Origin: Erodium maritimum
Taxonomy: Eukaryota > Streptophyta > Magnoliopsida > Geraniales > Geraniaceae
Direction of reading: 5' to 3'
Assembly: GCA_963921825.1 (NCBI GenBank)
Contig: OY997593.1
Coordinates: forward strand, 68,246,039-68,310,038
DNA: 64,000 nt
Position numbers and translations under genes: made by a program. The notes beneath the pieces were generated by a model that was not told the origin of the DNA, did not search any database, and saw nothing but the letters and a program-made list of their open reading frames with translations. Positions 24,360-35,900 of this stretch are shown here, in pieces (the first letter of the stretch is position 1; each line of letters opens with the position of its first letter).

Positions 24360-25081
24360 CTCACTCATTTTCAAAGGTGAGAGTCAACGCCGTGTGTTTG
24401 GGGCAACAGTCAACTTAGGACTGAGTAGAACTTATATTTATTTATCTTTTTCTACATGCTTTTTGGTTAATCTTCCAACAAAAAATTTGGACTTTCTCCA
24501 ACAACAATTTTGTTGGGAAGATGGATTAGGATATTGATTTGGAGAGAGAATCAAAGAGAAGAATGGAACTAAGGACATATTTAGTATTTTCTGAAAAATT
24601 CTGATCATGTATTGTTACATGTTTATTTTCCACCTAAATTGTATGAACATAATATATTTTTAGGGTAACAAAAAAAAAAGTCTAGGGTACTCATTTGAAA
24701 ATAAAACTTTTTCAAGAAATCGAGTTGAAAATTTCTCATAAATTAAAACAAAATATAATAAAAAACACAAGTTAAAAACATGTTTTTACAATATCAAATA
24801 AAAGGACAACTATTTACAATCATCCCTACAATTATATTCAAACATAAATTTGTTTACACCAAACAGAAGCTTGTCTGCATATAGTTGACATTATTTTTTC
24901 CAATAACTTGAATCCAGTGACATGAAAATACACTTGACATCAAACATGAAGCACAACACAAGATGAATATTATTCTGATATGTCTCTGATTCTAACTACA
25001 TATTTCCTCATCTTAGATCAGTATAAGTTCCTGTAGGTTTGAGAAAAATGACTTGTGTGAGATAGCCTAAAGATTTTAAAA
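24360..25081. other. Intergenic DNA
   Basis: Lies between the upstream side of the kinase gene and the 3' end of the CMC2 gene. AT-rich, with no coding region or repeat recognised. Confidence 0.5.
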
Positions 25082-26395
25082 TTATGCATGCATGGAGCTC
25101 TGATCTTCAGCACTTTCCTTCCTGTAAGCTTGTAATCTTTCCTTCATCTTCTTACTCTGTTCGAAGTTGGCCTTGCGCTTCACCGCTTTCTGTGAGGAGA
25201 AGAAGAACAAAGACATTATCACAAAGTAATGGCTAAGATCTGAACAAAAAAGATAATGCATGATATGACTCACTTCTTGACGGAAACAACGATCAAGCTT
25301 TACTTTGAGATCTGTACATTTGCCATAGAATTTTGCAATAGGGTGGTCGGCATGACACTTTTGGAACTCCTCAATGATCTGCAGAGAGTATAATTGCAAT
25401 GAAGAACATCATATCATCTGGTTCAGCTACAAGAAAAATATATTCCCAGTGATGATTCATGAGAGTGAAGTACAATTAGACCTATCACTTCCCACTTCTC
25501 TTACAAGAGTTGATACGGATGACACAAAAAAGTACCCGGAGGTGTTCACTTTTTGCAACTTGTAGCCTCTTCTTGGATAATTGCAAAAATACCCTAAGCT
25601 TATCTTTTTGTCTAGGGATAAGAAATGTTTTCAATAATTATTTTTAAAATTTCAATTTCCAAGGGTAAAACCTTCATTTTGAAACAAGTTTATACCGTGC
25701 AACAAAATGACAAGTTCAGGGCATTTTTTTTGTAATTTTGTCAAAGAAGATGACTAAAAGTTGCAAAAAGTGAATAGATCAGGTACTTTTTTGCAATTAT
25801 AACTAGTCGATATACAGAATACAATTACCTAAGCATAATCAATGACCACATACCCTATTTAGCAGCTCTATACAGTCTCACGGGCATGGGACCGGATGAA
25901 AATCTACCATTTTTGAAACTCATTTAGGTCCAAAACACAAAATAAGTGAACGCGAAAAGAAAACAATTCAGAATTTCTGAAGGTTAACACATAAGTTTCA
26001 GCAGATTTTGCAATGTATTATTAGCAAAAAGATATCTTCCTTGTTCAGAATTGCAACTGCAGATATGAATTTTAAAACTAATTACAAGATCCCTTTTTTT
26101 GAAGCAAACCCAATTTGAATATATTTCTAAAAGAGGGACTCATATCAGAACAAAAGCCATTGGCATCAAAATACCCAGAAACCTTATCAAACAGCTACCA
26201 TATTTTTCAATTAACCCATTCCTTAAAGAAATTGAACCAGAAATGTCCCACAAAATGAAGAACAAAGTCAGAATTGAATACAGCTCATTAGGGTTCATTA
26301 TAAATCATCAAACAATCAAAACCAGAACAAGAGGAAGAAGATAGACTCACATCAGCACACATCGGGTGCCTGTGCAGCGTCAATGGAGGATGCAT
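25082..26395 (-). CDS. CMC2: COX assembly mitochondrial protein 2 homologue (CMC2-like)
   Basis: Three exons on the minus strand, 26351-26395, 25274-25378 and 25082-25189, give 85 residues with GT-AG junctions and exact phase. The protein carries the twin CX9C signature: Cys13-x9-Cys23 and Cys36-x9-Cys46. The N-terminus MHPPLTLHRHPMC is conserved in the CMC2 family, and a lysine/arginine-rich helix follows. Such proteins are oxidised by the MIA pathway in the mitochondrial intermembrane space and help cytochrome oxidase assembly (family knowledge). An upstream leader exon is likely, since AG at the end of CTTACAG lies just before the first coding exon near 26440. Intron 1 carries a MITE (25522-25800). 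Confidence 0.93.
25522..25800. mobile_element. MITE of the TTGCAAAAAGT family, CMC2 intron copy
   Basis: The left end contains AAAAGTACCC and TTTTTGCAACTTGTAGCC. The right end has the inverted equivalents AGTTGCAAAAAGTGAA and GGTACTTTTTTGCAATTA. It is the same family as the copies at 54911-55303 and 60551-60973, and it lies within intron 1 of the CMC2 gene. Confidence 0.6.
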
Positions 26396-26941
26396 TTTCT
26401 TTTCCTTTTCTCCAAACAATTCAGGCTTTCGGCAGACCTGTAAGCAACCAAATCAACCGAACCAATCAGCATACTGCAAATGATTTTTATTTGGAAGAGA
26501 ACCGATAGAAACCCACAATCAGAGTTCGATTAACTGTGCAAAAACAACGAGAGATTTAAGTATTTGACAGTCGTGAATTGATTCAAAATTGCAATTTGTT
26601 GCGATTGAGATGAGAATGATATTAAACCTCTGGGTTTCGGGTGAGGTTCGTCGCGCCGAGTGACCAATCTCGCTTGAAAACAACCGAGACTCGCAGCTCC
26701 GCCTTCGCTTGCTGCCAGTGAAGATTGAAGAGCAGAAGGAACGTGAAGGCCAAATCGAAACACGCTCTTCTATTTTCACCCAAACCATAAACACAGCCCA
26801 ATTAAGTATGGTTAGTCTCAAATACCCCTTAATTATTAGAAAACTATATATTGTTTTTTCTTAATTAGTTGTCACAGCTCTGTTAGGGTTTAGGTTCTCT
26901 GCTAGGGTTTTGTGTTTTCGGCTTCCTCTTCACGTACGAAC

Positions 26942-27151
26942 ATGTCTTCGGCATCGTCTAAGGGGAGATCGGTATCGTCGAGATTTGCCGGTGATGCACC
27001 TGGTGGGGTGGGTAATACCGGAACGGGGAGCCCACAATCGGAGAGGGTACCGGAGTGGATGGTAAGGGACGGGCAGGGACGTCCGGTAGGAACCCTAAAC
27101 CCAGTAAAAGAAGTCACGATTAAAATATGCGAAATTCATCCAACAAAATAA
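26942..27151 (+). CDS. Small open frame, possible truncated first exon
   Basis: A 69-codon frame starting at an ATG preceded by TTAGGGTTTAGG (telo-box-like) and a GC-richer leader. It reads Ser/Gly-rich sequence ending VPEWM, after which GTAAGG at 27062 could be a splice donor. From 27092 the DNA is a 102-bp repeat shared with 31743-31844, so the end of the frame is repeat-derived. No downstream exon was found and the family is not recognised. It is head to head with the CMC2 gene, about 130 bp from its likely leader. A truncated gene copy is the best reading. Confidence 0.35.
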   Translation: MSSASSKGRSVSSRFAGDAPGGVGNTGTGSPQSERVPEWMVRDGQGRPVGTLNPVKEVTIKICEIHPTK

Positions 27152-27193
27152 CAATGACCAAAACACCGTTCTATATTCTAATTTCAAACACAG
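27092..27193 (+). repeat. 102-bp direct repeat, left copy
   Basis: Begins ACCCTAAACCCAG and ends TTCAAACACAG. It matches 31743-31844 over its full length, with only a handful of mismatches and no gaps. The two copies lie on either side of the HYDRA1 gene, 4.65 kb apart and in the same orientation. Confidence 0.85.
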
Positions 27194-27406
27194 TGAACAT
27201 TTTCTGGGTCTGAAAGCGTTGTTGTTGCTGCTGCTGTATTGGATACGTCTCTGAAGATGGAGACCGCAGCATAGACTGAGAGCTTCTGGAAGAAGTTGAA
27301 GGCTTTGAGATGCAGCAAGAAATCACCTTCACTTCCAGAGAGCTCAGCTCCATCATGTCTGTGAGGTACAAGTTGTTTCAACAAAGAGGGGTATATAAAA
27401 AAAATA

Positions 27407-29197
27407 GGGAAATTTCAGTATAATACCCTGCCAAACATTTGATTTCAGTATAATACCTTGGCATAAATTTTTTGCACTTTCATACCTAAACCAAACATTT
27501 AATTTCACTTTAGTACCCAACCGTTAACTTTCTGTTAGTTTGGATGGAAAAAGTTAAAAAGACCATAATACCCCTAACTATTACTCAAATTTTCAAACTC
27601 ATGCCATTGGTTCAGAATTTGAAAATAAGTGAAATGACAATAATACCCTCCATTGTTAGGGAATTAAAATGAAAATGTCACTATTTTAAAATAAAATCAG
27701 TTTTTTTATAAAAAAAATTAGTTTTAATTATGAAAATTCAGTTTATTTTTTATAAATTCAGTTTTTATTTTCAAAAATTCTGTTTTTATTTTTTATACTA
27801 TTTTTTTAAAAACTATTTTAGTTTAATTCATCTTCTCTTTTTCAATTCAACACCCACCAAAATTAAATCATTTCCATCTATCAAACACAAACCCCAAAGT
27901 CATGGAACTCTCTTTCCGCATTCCAATTCGTGTAAGCATTTCTAACCTCCATCTTCAACCTCACCTCCATCTTCAACCTCACCTCCATCAACAACCTCAT
28001 CTCCATCTTCAACCTCCATCTTCAACCTCACCTCCATCAACAACCTCATCTCCATCTTCAACCTCCATCTTCAACCTCACCTCCATCAACAACCTCACCT
28101 CCATCTTCAACCCCACCTCCATCTTCAACCTCACCTCCATCAACAACCCCACCTCCATCTTCAACCTCACCTTCGTCAACACCAAGCTCAACACCGAGCA
28201 AAACTCATTCCCTCCTCCTTCCTCTCTCTTCGTTCGGATCTCGCCGTCGCCGAGCAGATCTCGCCGCCGCCGTTCAGATCTAGCCTACAATCGCTTCTCC
28301 AAGACCATTTCTGGAAAATCTCTTTCTGGGTTTAAATTTTATTTTTGTTTTACTCGATTCATGGGTTCAAATCTCTTTCGCTATGGATCTGGAGATGAGT
28401 TGAGATAAGGATGATTGAGTTGTGGGAAGAGGAGATATGGGTGAAATTTAGGGATCTGGAGATGAGGAGGAGAGAGAAAAATGGTGTTGGGTAGAAAAAT
28501 GAAAAATAAAATAAAATAAATATATAGTAAAATATTAATAAATTAAAAAAAACTGATTTTTATGTATTTTTAAAAATAAAATATGATATTTATTTATTTT
28601 TAAAATTAAAATCTGAATTTTTGAAATTTTTTTATAAAAAATAAACTGAATTTTCAAAAATAAAAACTAAATGTAAAACAAAAAACTGATTTTTATGTAT
28701 TTTAAAAAATAAAATAAGATTTTTATTTATTTTTTAAATTACAATCTGAATTTTTGAAAATAAAAATATATTTTATAAATAAAAACTGATTTTTATGTAT
28801 TTTTTAAAAAACGAACAGATTTTTATGTATTTTTAAAATTAAAATCTGATGTAAAAAAATAAAAATAAATTTCATAAATAAAAACTGAATTTATATAAAA
28901 AATGATTTTATTTTTAAAATAGTGAAAATTTCATTTTAATACCCTAACAATGGAGGGTATTATTGTCATTTCACTTATTTTTAAATTCTGAACTAATGAC
29001 ATGAGTTTGAAAATTTGAGTAATAGTTAGGGGTATTATGGTCTTTTTAACTTTTTTCATCCAAATTAACAGAAAGGTAACGGTTGGGTAATAAAGTGAAA
29101 TTAAATATTTGATTTAGGTATGAAAGTGTAAAAAATTTATGTCATAGTATTATACTTAAATTAAATGTTTGGCAAGGTATTATAATGAAATTTTCCC
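27407..29197. mobile_element. Long inverted-repeat element of 1.8 kb
   Basis: The outer ~280 bp on each side are inverted copies. Both ends read inward as GGGAAA(A)TTTCA, then TATAATACCNTGCC, then GGGGTATTATGGTC-type motifs (the latter on complementary strands). The inner flanks (27660-27830 and 28500-28920) are AT-rich repeats of AAACTGATTTTTATG type. No transposase is present. The core (27840-28480) looks gene-derived, with a minisatellite and a GC-richer tail. A target duplication could not be fixed; the flanking A-rich DNA allows several readings. Confidence 0.72.
27940..28190 (+). repeat. Minisatellite CCTCCATCTTCAACCTCA in the element core
   Basis: About 16 imperfect copies of an 15-18 bp unit alternating CTCCATCTTCAAC and CTCCATCAACAAC. 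They keep a frame open from 27902 to 28408 (168 codons, low-complexity Leu/His/Pro or Ser/Thr-rich depending on register). Composition explains the frame, so it is not called as a gene. Confidence 0.8.
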
Positions 29198-29970
29198 ACA
29201 ACAAAAATATGCAGGGGAAGACCGAGTAAACGCAGTGTAAAAACCTCATTGATAATGTTGAGCTACACAACCAATGCTGGGTAAAGGAGGGGCAAGTCAA
29301 GGGTGAATATCACTCTTTTGCCGATTAATTCAATGCACAGATTATACAAAGCTTTTCAAGATTAAGTCACTGTCCTCGAGCTTCTAGAATCTATGGATGC
29401 AGGTGAAACATTTCATAGCACTAAATATCTCTCACCATCTCTTGCAAAGGAGCAAGATTTAGTCAAAGCTGAGAACTTCTTCAAAGATTGGTAGATAGGT
29501 GATCATAGTTACAATGCGCTTCTGCTTCATGATATCCATTTTTGGCTAAGAACCACTTACCATTCTCAAGAGATTCAATTTATTTCCAATACATACATCA
29601 AGAAAATGTGAGATTCTAATATATTTTACTGTGCTTTACAATTCAGATTACACATGGAACACCAAACAGAGTGTTGGCTAAATATAATCTGTAATCATCA
29701 AGCTCTAATACAATGTTAAATCTCAGTCCTCATAAAAAACTTAGACGATGGATATTAATGGGTGATATGATAAATGAGACTTTCACAATATATCACAATG
29801 ATAACTTTATTCCAATTAGGCACCCAATATCAGTTCATAAAGAAGAAAATTCTACAGCTTTGCAAGCAACTTAAAAATGGCATAATGATAACGTCACCAG
29901 AGGGGGTCATTTGATGCTCTGCAAACACCCATACAAGTGGGTGGATAGACTGAATAATTAAGTGCCAGGC
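29198..29970. other. 3' flank of the HYDRA1 gene
   Basis: Lies between the inverted-repeat element and the HYDRA1 stop codon. It should include the 3' untranslated region on the minus strand. No other coding region was recognised. Confidence 0.5.
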
Positions 29971-31498
29971 TCAGCGTGCTTTGGTCTTCTTCTGGCCCTC
30001 GACTGAGGGTGATGATAATGCACAGATCTTCTTCCAGGAGCGGATTATAATAAGGGTGGGTATTAAAAGCCAGAAGGAGTTAGCGAAAATGTAGTAAGAA
30101 TAGTAGTAAAACTGGTTTGTGGCGAAGTTATCACCATCCAATATTGCAGTTATGAAATAGGCGAAGGTTCCGTATAGTTGACCAAGAGAAATTGCAAACT
30201 GAAGTATGTAGCTGTATGGTTTTGCTTTAGCTATGGCATACCTGCTTTGTTTCAACAATCATGGTGCGGTGTCAAAGAATGAAAAGGAAAAGAAAATAAT
30301 AAGCAGAGTGCAATTCTTGTTATATCTTACACTGCTACAAGACAAGCTGGACCTTCTATGACTGCCGTTAACCCTTCAATAGCAACTATTCCTGCATCTC
30401 TTGTTGCATATCTTGAATCACCTTTGCTGTATTCTTTCCCTAACAAATTAGATACATAACCAGATTGTAAAACTTAACCTTCACAGCCAACTCCAACAGT
30501 TGAAAAAGGCTTAATATCATAAACTCAAAAAAGAGAACTTACAAACTTCGGACAAGTAAAAGGAAGTCTTGTCTTTGTAAAACTCGGGCGAGAATACAAA
30601 ATAACCCTCAAGAATCATATGGGTCAGCCCGGTGAAAGCCCACCAGCACATAAGAAATCTATCAAGCTTTGCTTTTTTGGGCGATCTCCCTGGTAAAACA
30701 AACAAGGATGTGCATATTTACTGTCAGGAACTATAAAGCTGTTCCATTTCTGAATACACTACATGTTACATTCCAATCATGAAGATCAGTGCATGTCATC
30801 CTAACAACAAAGAAAAATAAGGAGCAACACAGTTCCACAGCAATCTTATATACACAGCTAGGACCACCACAGAACTGATGACTGTAAGATAATCAACTGG
30901 TGTTACTGAAAATCTAAATAATTTTCTTTGATGAATCTATCATTTATGAAGTAAAAGCACAAACCAGATTGATCATCACACTTAGTCTACAACAAACTGA
31001 TCTCAGAGGGACACAATACGTCCCCATATCTACTCAATAGAATCTGCTTCAAATCTCTACATATTGTTCATATTAAGCACAGAGCAATGCATCACAAATT
31101 GAACATTGATTTCATAATTCCATGAACCCATTTGCTATGTTCACTGTCCACTAATCATCAATGGAACTCAACTAAATTATTAAAAGTCAATCCATAAATT
31201 GAACAATCAAACCAACTTAAAAAAAGTCGACAATTCCAGAACAAAATCCAATCTTGAAGACAACAAGTAATAAATAGGATAATGAATCTACAGCAAATTC
31301 AAAGAAGAGTGCAAATCTGGAGTGGGAATGAGAGGAAAACAGAAAAGTACCAGAGAGGAGCCAGATGAAGGCGACAACAAGGAGAGAACAGATGCCATAG
31401 ATGCCGAGGATGGTGGACTGGGAGAGCGAAACGGGGACATATCCCGGAAGTTTCAAATCTCTTGGAACGTACGGGTGTGGACTGCCTTGTTCCGCCAT
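29971..31498 (-). CDS. HYD1: Sterol Delta8-Delta7 isomerase (EBP family)
   Basis: Four exons on the minus strand, 31351-31498, 30543-30689, 30331-30439 and 29971-30241, in exact phase with GT-AG junctions, give 224 residues. The family signature is clear: [16 protein letters not shown] in exon 2, then EGP and the aromatic-rich segment [10 protein letters not shown] in exon 4. Hydrophobic segments fit an ER membrane protein with four or five helices and a lysine-rich C-terminus (QKKTKAR). The enzyme isomerises the Delta8 double bond to Delta7 in sterol synthesis. In Arabidopsis this gene is HYDRA1, needed for embryo and meristem patterning (family knowledge). The start at MAEQG gives the usual N-terminus, and no odd residues were seen. 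Confidence 0.95.
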
Positions 31499-31742
31499 TT
31501 TCGTCTCTCTCAGCCTCTGCTCTGCTGGAAGGACAAAAAACGGCTAGTGTTGGAGTATGGTTGGTGGATTCGATCTCACATCAACTACCCAATATAGGGA
31601 CAGTTCTGTAATTTCGGTTTATGTAGAAGATGAGGTGTCTGTTCATGAGAATCACAATTATTGATTTGTAGCAGTTAAATAGCTGATGAATGGATAATAA
31701 AATATTATTCCAAAAATGAAGAATCACACACATGCCCACGTG

Positions 31743-31844
31743 ACCCTAAACCCAGGAAAAGAAGTCACGATTAAAATATGCGAAGTTTATCCAACAAAAT
31801 AACAGTGACCAAAACACCGTTCTATATTCTCAGTTCAAACACAG
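31743..31844 (+). repeat. 102-bp direct repeat, right copy
   Basis: Second copy of the repeat at 27092-27193. Here it lies about 245 bp upstream of the HYDRA1 start codon, possibly within its promoter. No coding sequence adjoins this copy. Confidence 0.85.
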
Positions 31845-31849
31845 GTTTT

Positions 31850-32915
31850 TAAATCAAATCATTAGAAATTGATAAAGCCAAAAAAAATAAGATTTCAAAT
31901 CTCTGTACATGCTTTCTATTTTTCCATATAATCCAAAACCGACACTCATGCACTACTAATACCCTACATATATGTTTTAATCAATCAATACATATTCTAA
32001 ATCCCCATAAGCATATTTAAATCAAAAAACAGAAGCTGAAACACATTTAAATCCATATAAGCATGTTCCCCGATCCTTACATCCATGTTTTAACAACTAT
32101 TATGTGTTTTAAATATCCAGATGATCTATACAGGAGGTCATACATAAATTTAAATCATTATAAAGTTCATGCAATAGAGAAAGAGAAGATTTTGTACCTC
32201 AATAGAGCAGAGATTAGTCAACTGGGTATAGCCATTGCAACTACACACACAGCCTGCCGGGACAGCAATAGGGTTTCGAACTTCATAGAAAAGGATCAAT
32301 CCCACATATGGTTCAGATCCAAATCTACCCCGACAATAACAGATCTGAAAAAAATAAGATTAATACCAAAAAAATTTAAGTTGAGTTTATAACAAACTAA
32401 GAACATCTACATATTTAGAACAAGAAACTACATATATTTGATGTTATGAGTATATAAAAACCAAAAACCTAAACAAACAACTCAGAAGAAACAAACCCAG
32501 AGAAGAAATAGAGAGGGGGCGGAAGCAGCAATCAATAATCATGGATAGAAAGTCCGAAGAAAAAAATGCCTTGAGAAGGAGAGAGTTAATGCACATAACA
32601 GTGAGAGGTGGAAAGTCTTTTCAAATTCAAAAAAATGAATGACAAGTATTAAATGAGTAGCATATAGAAAGTCAAAAAAAAAGCATTGGGAAGTGGAGGA
32701 AACGGGAAGATAATAAGTAAAATTAGTTTTGGTGTTCAACTTTAAGTAGGTATATTTTAGGCTATAAGGTTGTTGTGTGAAAAAAATAGATCATTCATCC
32801 ATTGTATATTTATGGATAAAAAAAATTAATTTTGGTTGTATGGATAAAAAAATTAAACCCGCACAAAAATAGTTGAATTGCTAATCAAACAATTCCAATC
32901 CGCGTGTGATCCAAC
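31850..32915. other. Intergenic DNA before the satellite array
   Basis: AT-rich spacer. Short repeated phrases such as TCCATATAAGCAT occur around 32000-32070. A 109-codon frame at 32063-32392 (plus) has no recognisable family. No RNA gene was seen. Confidence 0.5.
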
Positions 32916-32919
32916 TCTC

Positions 32920-35900
32920 TATCTTATCGGTCTCAGACCTCACAGCAGTTCTAAAGTGTGTATCTAACAACGTAGGCAGGAGTATGGGAAAATTCGGGTT
33001 CGTTGAGAAGCCCAAATTGCAACAAACGTTTGCGTTTTCGAGGGGCCGACAAGCTATTCTATCAAAAAATGGGCGAAACTTAAATGCGTTATTTTGACCC
33101 CCGGACCTTACGGTAGCTCCATCGTGTGTATCTAAAACTGTAGCCAGGAGGAGAGGAAAATTCGGTTTCATTGAGAAGCCCAAATTGCAACAGAAGTTCG
33201 CGTTTTTGAGGGCCCGACAGACCATTCTGGCAAAAAATGGGCGAAAGCTAAATGCGTTATTTTGACACCCGGACCTCACAGTATCTTTATCCTATGGATC
33301 TAAGACCGTAGCCAAGAGGGGCGGAAAATTCGGGTTCGTTGAGAAGCACAACTTGCAAAAAAAGTTCGCGTTTTCGAAGGGCAGACAAGCCATTCTGCCA
33401 AAAAATGGGAGAAAGCTAAATACGTTTTTTTGAGCCAAGGACGTCATAGTAGCTTTATCGTGTGCATCTAAGACCGTAGCCAGGAGGATGAGCCAATTCG
33501 GGTTCGTTGAGAAGCCAAAATTGAAACAAAGGTTCGCGTATTTGATAGGAAGACATGCCATTCTGGCAACAATGGGCGAAAGCTAAATGCGTTATTTTGA
33601 GCACCAGACCACACGATAGCTCTATCGTGTGTACCTAAGGCCGTACCTAGGGTAATGGGTCAATTCGGGTTCGTTGAAATACCCAAATTGCAACAAAAGT
33701 TTGCATTTTCGACGGGCCGATAGGCTATTCTGGCAAAAAATGGGAGAAAGCTAAATGCGTTATTTTTAGCCCAGGACACCCCGGACCTCACGGGAGCTCT
33801 ATCGTGTGTATCTAATAGCGTAGCCAGGAGGAGGGGCCAGTTCGGCTTCGTATAGAGGCCCTAATTACCATAACTAATTGCGTTTTTAAGAGGCCGACAA
33901 GACTATATAGGAAAAACTGGCCTAAAGCTAAAAGCATTATTTTGAGCCCCATACCCCATAGGAGCTCTATCGTGTGTATCTAAGACCGTAACCAGGAGGA
34001 GAGGCCAATTCGGGTTCGTTTAGATGCCAAATTTGCCCAAAATGTTTATGTTTCTGAGGGGCCGATAAACCTTTATAGAAAAAAATGGCTTAAAGCTAAA
34101 TGCATTATTTTGATCCCCGGACCTCACAAGATCTCTATCGTGTGTATCTAAGACCTTATCCAGGAGGAGGGGCCAATTCGGGTTCGTTTAGATGCCGAAT
34201 TTGACCAAAAAAATTACGTTTTTGAGGAGCCAACAAGCCTTTATAGAAAAAAATGGCCTAAAGATAAATGCATTATTTTGAGGCTCGGACATCACAGGAT
34301 CTCTATCGTGTGTATTTAAGACCGTAGCCAGGAGGAGCGGCCAATTCGGGTTCGTTTAGATGCCCGAATTGCAAAAAAAGTTTGTTTAGAGGCACAAATT
34401 GCGAGAAAAAAAACGTTGCTTTTTCAAGTTGGCGACAACCCTTTATGTGAAAAAATGGCTGAAAGATAAATGCGTTATTTTGAACCCCAAACCCCAAGGG
34501 AGCTCCATCATGTGTATCTAGGACCGTACCCAGGAGGAGGGGCCATTTGAGTTCGTGTAGTGCCACAAATTGCGAAAAAACCTTTCTTTTTCGAGTTGGC
34601 GACAAGCCTTTATGTGAAAAAATGGCTTAAATCTAAATGCGTTATTTTGAGCCACGGACCCCAAGGGAGCTCCATCGTGTGTATCTAGAACCGTAGCCAG
34701 AAGGAGGGGCCAATTCTAATTCATTTAGTGGCACAAATTGCGAAAAAAACTTGCTTTTTCGAGTTGGCGACAAGCCTTTAAGTGAAAAAATGGCCAAAAG
34801 CTAAATGCGTTATTTTGAGCCCCGGACACCAAGGGAGCTCCATCGTGTGTATCTAGGACCGTAGACAGGAGGAGGGGCCAATTCGATTTCGCTTAGAGGC
34901 ACAAATTGCGAAAAAAACTTGCTTTTTCGAGTTGGCGACAAGCCTTTAAGTGAAAAAATGGCCAAAAGCTAAATGCGTTATTTTGATCCCCGGACACCAA
35001 GGGAGCTCCATCGTGTGTATCTAGGACAGTAGCCATGAGGAGGGGCCAATTCTATTTCGTTTAGAGGCACAAGTTATGAAAAAACTTTGCTTTTTCGAGT
35101 TGGCGACAAGCCTTTAAGTGCAAAAATGTCCAAAATCTAAATGCGTTATTTTGAGCACCGGACCGCAAGGGAGCTCCATCATGCGTATATAGGACCGTAG
35201 CCAGGAGGAGGGGCCAATTTGAGTTCGTTTAAAGGAAAAAAATTGCGAAAAAACCTTGCTTTTTCGAGTTGGCGACAAGCCTTTAAGTGAAAAAATGGCC
35301 AACACCTAAATGCGTTATTTTGAGCCCCGGACCGCGAGGGAGCTCCATCGTGTGTATCTAGGACCGTAGCCAGGAGGAGGGGCCAATTCGAGTTCGTTTA
35401 GAGGCACAAATTGCGGGAAAAAAACTTACTTTTTCGAGTTGGCGACCAGCCTTTAAGTGAAAAATTGGCTAAAAGCTAAATGTGTTATTTTGAGCCCCGG
35501 ACACCAAGGGAGCTCCATCGTGTGTATCTAGGACCGTAGCCAGGAGGAGGGGGCAATTCGAGTTCGTTTAGAGGCACAAATGGCGAAAAAACCTTGCTTT
35601 TTCGAGTTGGCGACAAGCCTTTAAGTGCAAAAATGGCCAAAAGCTAAATGCGTTATTTTAAGCCTCAGATACCAAGGGAGCTCCATCGTGTGTATCTAGG
35701 ACCGTAGCCAGGAGAAGGGGCCAATTCGAGTTTGTTTAGAGGCACAAATTGCGAAAAAAAAACCTTACTTTTTTGAGTTGGCGACAAGCCTTTAAGTGAA
35801 AAAATGGCCAAAAGTTAAATGCGTTATTTTGAGCCCCGGACACCAAGAGAGCTCCATCGTGAGTATCTAGTACCGTAGCCAGGAGGAGGGGTCAATTCGA

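Noticed and set aside
27902..28408. 168-codon frame
   Set aside because: Kept open by a 15-18 bp minisatellite without stops in that register. The low-complexity product has no family or conserved end.
27092..31844. The 102-bp repeats as LTRs of one element enclosing HYDRA1
   Set aside because: The ends are not TG...CA, no target duplication flanks them, and the enclosed DNA is an ordinary host gene plus another transposon.
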